From Entonaema liquescens (taxonomy: Eukaryota; Ascomycota; Sordariomycetes; Xylariales; Xylariaceae), in NCBI GenBank assembly GCA_902805475.1, contig CADCSX010000001.1:3658001-3722000 (forward strand): a stretch of DNA of 64,000 nucleotides, given 5' to 3'. Shown here in pieces: positions 57,030-64,000 of this stretch (the first letter of the stretch is position 1; each line of letters starts with the position of its first letter). The notes beneath the pieces are model-generated. The model did no database searches. It was not told where the DNA came from and saw only the letters and a program-made list of their open reading frames with translations. The translations under genes were made by a program, and so were the position numbers.

Positions 57030-59578
57030 ATGGCCATAGAAGTCGAGGAGCTTCTCATCCAACCATTCCGGGAAGTTGTAGAGAGAGGGAAAGAAGCTGT
57101 CGCTAATGCCGAGGCAGCGGCTGGCGGCGGTGAGGACGAAGATGATGCCGAACCGTCTAGCGGACAGGATGTAGCGGAGATGCTCAAGGCGGCACGCTCC
57201 CTCGTAAAAGAAGGCGAGAGGGCCCTCCAGAGACTCCTTCCGCTTTGGCAGGAGCGCGTTGACAAACATGGCGACGCGTTCACAGAAGCTATGCGACAGA
57301 ATGGTGAATGCTTACCTACCATCACTACTACTAATATATGAGTTGCAATATACCGCTGCTTCTCAAGCTGAGGCTATGTTTAAGGACCTCCACTGATATT
57401 GAAGCTTGTAGATCGGATACTCGATAACCAGAGACGGTTGGAAGATTTGCTCTACGACTTGGACGACTTTGTGCAAGTCGATTCATTCGACTCTGACAGG
57501 TTTGCAGATGTGCAAGCATCGTCTAAAGCTTTCGCTCTCGCACTCATGGAAACTATTAAGAGATTACACATCGACGAGACTGTACCCGCAATACCGTCTC
57601 CCCCGCCGTGGACACAGTCGTTATCTCCGCGGGGTTTAACTAATAGAGGCCGTGGCAACAGTGGATCGATTACTCCTCTGAGGCTCAGTGAGAATGCTGG
57701 TATAAGTGGTGCCAGCACTCCGTCTAGGCGACCATCCAGTCCCGACATATTAGGAGCAGAGCGCGATTTCATCAGCCTCGTATCTGACCCCCCTAGCGCG
57801 CCGCCTTCAAACTCGAGAACGTCAGCCTGGGTTAGCGAGCAAACAACCGCTGCAAAATCGTGGTCTCGTAATAATTCAATTCCAGAAGACGACTACTTTG
57901 TTGGACAACCTGTTATCTTTAACAGCCTCGATAGCCTCGCTCTGCACGGCCAAGAGTTATCGGTACCGTCTAATATACCAAAAAGCCCGGATACTTCATA
58001 TAGCAGGATATCGTGGTATACTACGACTGGTAGTTATACCTCAGGTCCTAGGTCATCAGTTCATATCCCTACGAGTGACCAGAGAACAACCTCTCTGGCG
58101 AAGTCCATGGCAAACTCGCCTGAAACCCATGAATCGGTAGAAGTCGACCCATCAACAGTGCCAAGTCCGCCAGCATATGAAGATGGCCTAATACCAGCAG
58201 AGGAACTTTTTGCAGCTAGGAAGGATTCTTTCTCCGGTTACCAAATCGGATTGGACAGCAGTCTTTATATACATAAGGGCTTATGCACGGGTTCGCAGAC
58301 GTTTCGAGTCAAGGGGCGTAGGAGTGCTACCAAAGCCGTAATGGAATATGTGAGGGCGCTTTTGACTTATTTATCCACCACGCGCATTCCTTTTATTTAT
58401 ATGTAGTTGTCTTTGGGAGTTACACTAACGTCTTACAAATAGGGAACTAGACGAAGCATTGCTCGATGCACCGAGTGCGAGTTCGCGCAAAACTTGCTTG
58501 AGGTAGAACTTGATGACACTCTGGACCGTAAGTGAATCAACTGAACAATTGCGGATCATTTGATTAATCTTTGAAACTCGCAGCGAGTGCAAACTTCTGC
58601 AAAGCCGGCGTCTTATATCGTCTCCGTTTTCTGTATAAGTCTCATTTAGTCTCGACGTCTGCGTTTACGATGCAATTTGGCTGCCTTTTCTGCGCGGAAA
58701 AGGGGCAGACTGTGTATGCTGACGATGCTACGATATTTACAACCCAAGACCAGTTATTTAAGCACCTATCACGGCATCCTCAGCCTCTACCAGAGATTCC
58801 TGGGATCACGATTCTATACGGCGAAGTGCCTAAGAACGATCCAAGTGTCGAAGATTACGACCTGCACTTCCCTCACCCTCCTATAGCTAGCTTACTTCCG
58901 GATACTGCGACTCTGGCCAAGCTCCCGTCGGCGAGAGCCGTCAAAAGTCACATCAAGCGGTACGGACGTGATTTGAGTGATCCCGACGGCAATTCAGATC
59001 AAGTGATGAAATTTATGGAAGGTGCACGTATTGTGGGCCTCGAATTTCCAGAGAAGTGGAAGGGGAAATGGTGTACTGGCTGGCATGATGGTCAATGGGG
59101 CTCCTTTCCAACGAAGTATGTCATGCTCGAATCGCCAGCAAATCTCCCAGGCGCAAATACGTGTACCGACGGCATGTTCGTTACGACGCGTTGGAAATGG
59201 GAAGTGAAGGATACATCAACAGGATGGCTATCATTTGACAAGGATGAAACTTTGTCTAATGTTTCCTGTAAGTTGAATCTTAGCCCAACTGAACTCCCCT
59301 TTCCGAAACCCTATGAAAGACTTGATCGCTTAGGTGGCTAAATACTAACCCTCCGTATAGGGCTTCACCGAGATGACTGGTGCTGGTACGGGACAAAAAA
59401 GAATGGTAAGGGAGGGCTCTTCCCGCAATCATACGTAAAACCAGAATCGCTACGAGGGGGTGCGACACGGAACGGAGAGGAGGAAGAAGAGTCCCTACCT
59501 AAGACCAAGAAACAGGGAAGCTTCGGGTTGCCCACGATAAAGATGCGTAGAATGACTATTGGAAGTAGTACATCTTGA
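57030..59578 (+). CDS. SH3-domain protein with C-terminal SH3-like pair
   Basis: Exons are 57030-57303, 57385-58349, 58443-58527, 58584-59267 and 59361-59578, giving 741 residues. The N-terminal 150 residues are helical (VEELLIQPFREVVERGKEAV; ALQRLLPLWQERVDK; LEDLLYDLDDFVQVDSFD). A long Ser/Pro-rich disordered stretch follows (about 160-390). Exons 3-4 hold cysteine pairs (CTECEF, FGCLFCAEKG), possibly a small zinc-binding fold. The C-terminal part has an SH3-like strand set at about 590-620 (FPEKWKGKWCTGWHDG, GSFPTKYV) and a clear SH3 at about 653-700 (GWLSFDKDETLSNVSWL, WCWYGTKKNGKGGLFPQSYV). SH3 domains bind proline motifs, so an adaptor role is likely. The ATG at 57030 is the first in-frame Met. 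All junction phases agree. I do not know a characterised yeast orthologue. Confidence 0.85.
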
Positions 59579-60849
59579 TATATTTAAAGGAAACGGCGAT
59601 CTCGGGAGAATTTCTGGGGAGATAAAACGTTCACTTACAATACCCTATACGTTACGAACCTCTGGAGTTGTAGGAGTAGGAGTTAGGGATGGTAAGGCTA
59701 CGGTTTATAGTGTTGCCAATTACACTCGGGGCTATTACTAAGTATTTATACGAGATTTAAATAGGCAGTTAGGATATATGGACAGTGTGATTTGAGAAAG
59801 GCAGTACAAAGTATATACGGTACAAAGTATATACGGTACAAAGCTATATGTGGGGGTTTAAATAATTGATGGTCCCGCACCCCAACAGCTTGCTCTACCC
59901 CACACCCGCCAAATAAGATTATGGCTTTAGCTGTCGATAGTCGATAGTCGATACTCGATACGTACCGACGCTAAGCAACACCTAATTCAAGGTGATGACA
60001 TCACCAAAGCTTTCGTTCCCTGCTCTTCGCCTCTGAATTTTGTCCAGCCTTGCAGTCTATGATCGAGATTCTAGCCGCATGCGAGCCCCTTAGTTCCCTT
60101 GGTCATATTGTGTTCGACAAAGAAGACAGGAAGGCTTGAGTGCCTCTTTTCTGTTTTGAAACTAGTACCTAGGTTGAGCACATCACTTTGGATCGTCTGA
60201 TAGGTAGCCAAACTTGTCAGATTTCTTGTGGTGCCACAAGTCGCTGTAGGTGCTACGTCATATTTGTCTAACGCAATGGCCACAATACATAAACGTGAAG
60301 CTTTGAATGGGCACTAGGGGTCGATAATACTTGGATACTTTGACACATTGCAAGCTTTCCATGGAAGCTGGGAAGCTACGATGCCCCCTTTTCTCGTTTG
60401 GTTGAATGTATCTTCTGGCTTGACGTAGAGCTTGAGAGTACATTGATGCATTAGATAGCATAACTCGTACTCTTATGAATAAATCAATACCTAGCTTTGC
60501 ACATTACATACATGTAGGTAGGGAAGTCTTTAATGCATGAAGCTGCCTGACCAAAGTTGCCCTAAGGGCTTTAGGTAACTTGTCGAGCTTAGCTTGTGAC
60601 GGTAAACAAAAAAGAACAGTGACGTGATACATTTTGACATATTCATCATCCTTCATCATCATCACATTTTTTAAACTCCACTAACCTGCCACTCCATACC
60701 AAACAAAACCATCGCAATTCATCTCATCTTTTCACGATATCTATTTCAGTCTAACATACTTAATATTCTATAATAAAGACAAACAGTACGAAACGTAATA
60801 TTAACGAGGAAATAATCGCAGAATTAAAGCACAAAAGTCTTGAATCGTC
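59579..60849. other. Intergenic, 1.3 kb
   Basis: Holds a 16-bp tandem (TACAAAGTATATACGG) and a TCGATAG repeat at about 59933-59960. No gene is supported; open frames at 60071-60461 lack motifs. Confidence 0.55.
59805..59843. repeat. 16-bp tandem repeat, about 2.4 units
   Basis: TACAAAGTATATACGG occurs exactly at 59805-59820 and 59821-59836, followed by a partial third unit, TACAAAG. Confidence 0.85.
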
Positions 60850-62794
60850 ATGAGGTGGCTTTCAACCGTCCTCTCCCTTGGCCTGGCGGCTGATGCCGTC
60901 GTAGGTAGCAGCTGGTTTAGCAAAGCAGGTAAGTCATTATAGAGTTATACTCCTTTTTTGACCGTCTTACTTGGTATCACTTACTAAAACATGTGTTGGA
61001 ACACAGCATACAACAAGTGGCACGAGACAGAATTAGAACGATGGTTATCCGACAACGATATTCCTTACCCCACCCCGGCTGATCGAAAAGATCTCGAGAA
61101 CCTGATTCAGAAGAACTGGGATTCTTACGCCGTTGCTCCTTATAAGAACTGGGACACGGACAAGCTAACAGAATACCTGAAATCGAAGGGTGTAGAGACT
61201 AAGGAGTCTGCGAAGTCGAACAAGGACTCGCTCGTTAACCAGGTAGCAAATGCTTGGTACGAGACGGAAGACAAGGCCCAAACAGGCTGGACCAGTGTGC
61301 AAGATTGGATCTTGGACACCTGGACCGATAGTGCTCTAAAGGCCTTTGCCGACAAGCATGGCATTCCAGGTACTGTCTCCACGGATCCCCAAATTCCTCT
61401 TTGGTACCTTACTAACATTGTGTATAGTTCCCCAACCACGAACCCGTGATACTCTCCTTCAGAAGGTTCGCTCTAACTATGAGACTGTAGCGAAGAAAGC
61501 CGGCGAGACCGCTGCTTACCCTGGAGATTGGCTTTATGATTCTTGGTCTGAGTCTGACCTGAAGGAGTGGCTTGACACTCATGGCTTCCCTGCTCCTCAG
61601 ATCACCGACGTAAGGATAACCAAACATCCTACTAAACGTACTCAACTAACATCAAAATAATAGCGTAACCGACTGATTGCTATGGTTCGCCGCCACTCTC
61701 GCCTTGCTTATCTGAAGGCGCAAGAGCAAAAGGCGACAGCTTCCGCCAGCGCCAGCGCCGCCTATGCCACTCTCACTGATAAGCTCATTGATGCTTGGAG
61801 CGAGTCTCAGCTGAAGGAGTTCTGCGACAAGAACGGAATTAATGGTATGTAACACCCAGTATACTCCCGTGTCTTTTAACTAACGGCAATGCTAGTTCCT
61901 CAAGGAAGCAAGGCTAATGAGCTGCGTGCTCTTGTTCGGAAACACCGCGCTGCTATCCTTGGTGACAACGTGTCTGCATCCGCTTCAAGTGCCTTTGGCG
62001 CTGCTACTAGCAAAGCTGGTAATCAGTACGCCAAGGCTACCAACGATGCCAGCCTTGCTGCTCAGGATGCATTCAACAAGGCCGTTGATGCCTGGTCAGA
62101 AAGCCGTCTGAAGGCTTACCTTGACGCCCGCGGAATTCCGGTTCCTCAGGGATCGAAGACTGATGAGCTTCGTGCTTTGGTGCGAAAGAACGCTCACAAG
62201 GCTGCTCACCCCTATAGCGCCTGGACTTGGGATGACCTGTCCTATGACAACCTCAAGCAGTACCTTGCTAGCAGCGGTAACGCAGCTGCTGAGAAGGTCG
62301 GCGAGAGCAGCTCCGCTACCCGAGACGAACTTGTCGAGGCCGCCCAGTCGGCCTACTCTTCTGCTTCTAGCGCTGGCGGCGTCTCATATGCCTCTGCGAC
62401 AAGCTATCTGGCTCAAGCTACCGAAGCAGCTAAGAAGAGCACCTTTGACACATGGAGCGAGAGCGAGCTGAAGGCTTACTTGGACAGCTACGGCGTGGTA
62501 AGTTTACTTATACCCTTGCGCACAACCCATCTACTATAATCGAAGTTCGAACTAGTAAACAGCCTGCTAACTCTGACACAGCCCGTTCCCCAGGGCTCTA
62601 CCCTTAACGAGCTCCGCGCTGAAGCCCGCAAGCAGTTGACGTACTTCAAGTATGGTACCTCAAACCCGGCTAGCACCGCTTTTGCCAAGATCAACGAAGG
62701 TGTCCAGGGCGCGTACCAGTGGGTCATGGGACACCTAAACGCCGGTTCTGAGATCGCAAAGAAGAAGGCCGGAGAGGTTAAGGAAGAACTATAA
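60850..62794 (+). CDS. Ish1/Msc1-like repeat protein (stress-response family)
   Basis: Relatives are fission yeast Ish1, a stress-induced nuclear-envelope protein, and budding yeast Msc1. Exons are 60850-60928, 61007-61369, 61428-61609, 61664-61844, 61896-62497 and 62582-62794, giving 539 residues. A signal peptide or anchor spans 1-20 (MRWLSTVLSLGLAADAVVGS). Eight repeats follow, of the form W-x-E-x-x-L-K-x-(Y/F/W)-L-D-x-x-G-(I/V)-P-x-P, for example WSESDLKEWLDTHGFPAP and WSESRLKAYLDARGIPVP. Several continue into QGSK..ELRALVRK, a HeH/LEM-like helix pair. Four of the five introns fall within or close to the GIPVPQ junctions, which suggests growth by repeat duplication. Spacers are rich in Ala/Ser, like LEA proteins. 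Location at the nuclear envelope or ER is inferred from the family. Confidence 0.9.
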
Positions 62795-64000
62795 GGAAAT
62801 CGCCGCTCTTGAATTAGCTTCATGCCAAGTATGATCAAAAGGAAGATACATATATCTGCCTTTGGAAGATGCTGAGACATGAGATGAACTGTATGACATG
62901 CGTTACGAAGAAGGAGAGTAGTTGGATAAAAGATGAGCACGCGAAGACGACAAGATATGGGCTTTCGTCAGAAGCCTATGGTGGAAGCGAAAATGAAATG
63001 AGGTTGGATAGGTCCTTCCATCACGGTATGGACGGGAGGGCCACGATGATTTCCCAAACTACCCCCATGCTTCAGGGGCTCCTGTGCACAACCGAGCAGG
63101 CAAGAGTCAACACTAGCACTTCGGCTGTTTGTCTTGGATGGTGGAGTATGGTAGCCGAAACTGTGAGATTAGTTTTATGTTGTTATGTTATGAATTGACG
63201 TCTCTTGTATTAATTCTGGCTTTGATCTTCACTCAACTGGGACCGTTGAAGTCTTGATGCCCGTGACCTTGTCAAGCGGTGATACTTGGCAGATAATGTA
63301 GATCGATATCCTACCCTATTTTTTATTCGGCTACTTTGCCGGATCATCCTAGATACAACAAGGTATGAGAAATAACTCGTGTTACACAGCCTCCGTGACT
63401 CTAGTTCTGTGTCGGAAGACTGACGATGAGACAACGATACGTGAAGTTAGATTTAGCTTGCTTGAGGGGAGAAAATCTCCAGATACCATCGAGAGTCAGC
63501 AGGCGTGTTAAACCAACCTGGTCGTACTTGTGAATTGGACAGTCTGAGGAACAGGACAATAAGAGCTCAACAGTTGGAGCAATATAGGGGAATCATGGTA
63601 GAACTTCATCTGATGGCGGTTGTACTGCTGAGGGGCATAAGGTAAGGAACTAGAGAGAATACCTAAGATTAGCAACTACGGCATCAATTCAAGGTAGCTG
63701 ATTATAGAAATATCCATGTCAATTCCATAGACAACTTCACGGAGGGACACTGGTGTTACGAAACTAGTTTTAGATTGACTATTCTATGAAATAACGTCTT
63801 GTGAGACAGTGCGACAAACATCGCTTCTTCAGGGGCAAGACTACGTGAGAATATCCATTACCTTTCAGCATGATATCTAACACGGTTCGTCTTCCGCATA
63901 TATCCGGATCATTATTGCCCTTCCGCGGTGTTATGGAAACCAGGTTTCGTTTTATCTATGGCCTTCTAAATAAGTACCAGAGCTCACCAGGCTGGACTGT
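62795..64000. other. 3' flank, no gene seen
   Basis: 1.2 kb to the window edge. Open frames at 62869-63198 and 63210-63434 have no recognisable motif. A gene might begin beyond the edge. Confidence 0.5.

Overview
The window is nuclear DNA of a filamentous ascomycete (Pezizomycotina; probably Sordariomycetes, which is my inference). Genes carry short introns of about 50-130 nt, with GTRAGT-type donors, CTAAC-like branch points and YAG acceptors. The content fits this group: a class II hydrophobin, an AA9 lytic polysaccharide monooxygenase, a fungal rhodopsin-domain (PTH11-like) membrane protein, a 2EXR protein, and a 4.8-kb AT-rich block with the transition pattern of repeat-induced point mutation (RIP).

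Layout. 0-11 kb is mostly housekeeping: a secreted protein of unknown function, an Mpv17-family protein, phosphoglycerate kinase, the proteasome lid protein Sem1 and the Iml2 protein. 11-25 kb holds an AA9 gene whose 5' end is missing or decayed, a 2-hydroxyacid dehydrogenase, TFIIB, a single-pass membrane protein, a class III CoA-transferase and a PHD-finger protein. 25-35 kb has an intron-containing tRNA-Arg(CCG), a 2EXR protein, the NatA subunit Nat1, Mix23/Cid2 and the proteasome ATPase Rpt5. 35-47 kb is gene-poor and surface-oriented: a possible small cysteine protein remnant, the hydrophobin, the rhodopsin-like protein, a Ser-rich probable GPI protein and a membrane-anchored pepsin-fold protein without catalytic residues. 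47.8-52.6 kb is a degraded DNA transposon. 53-63 kb carries a GT8 glycosyltransferase, an SH3 protein and an Ish1-repeat protein. The genes do not form an obvious pathway cluster; Sem1 and Rpt5 belong to the same complex but lie 27 kb apart.

Two things stand out. First, the AT-rich block is bounded by inverted repeats of about 152 bp that differ only by C/T and G/A transitions, with no gaps. It has candidate TA or 8-bp target duplications, and inside it a cluster of CACGTG palindromes. Second, four otherwise intact genes (PGK, IML2, NAT1 and the 2EXR gene) each lose 1-2 nt in the middle of conserved sequence. Because three of these are core cellular genes and all four events are small deletions, assembly error is the simplest explanation. 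Real pseudogenisation cannot be excluded from sequence alone.

Exon boundaries were derived by hand from splice signals and reading frame. They are predictions.
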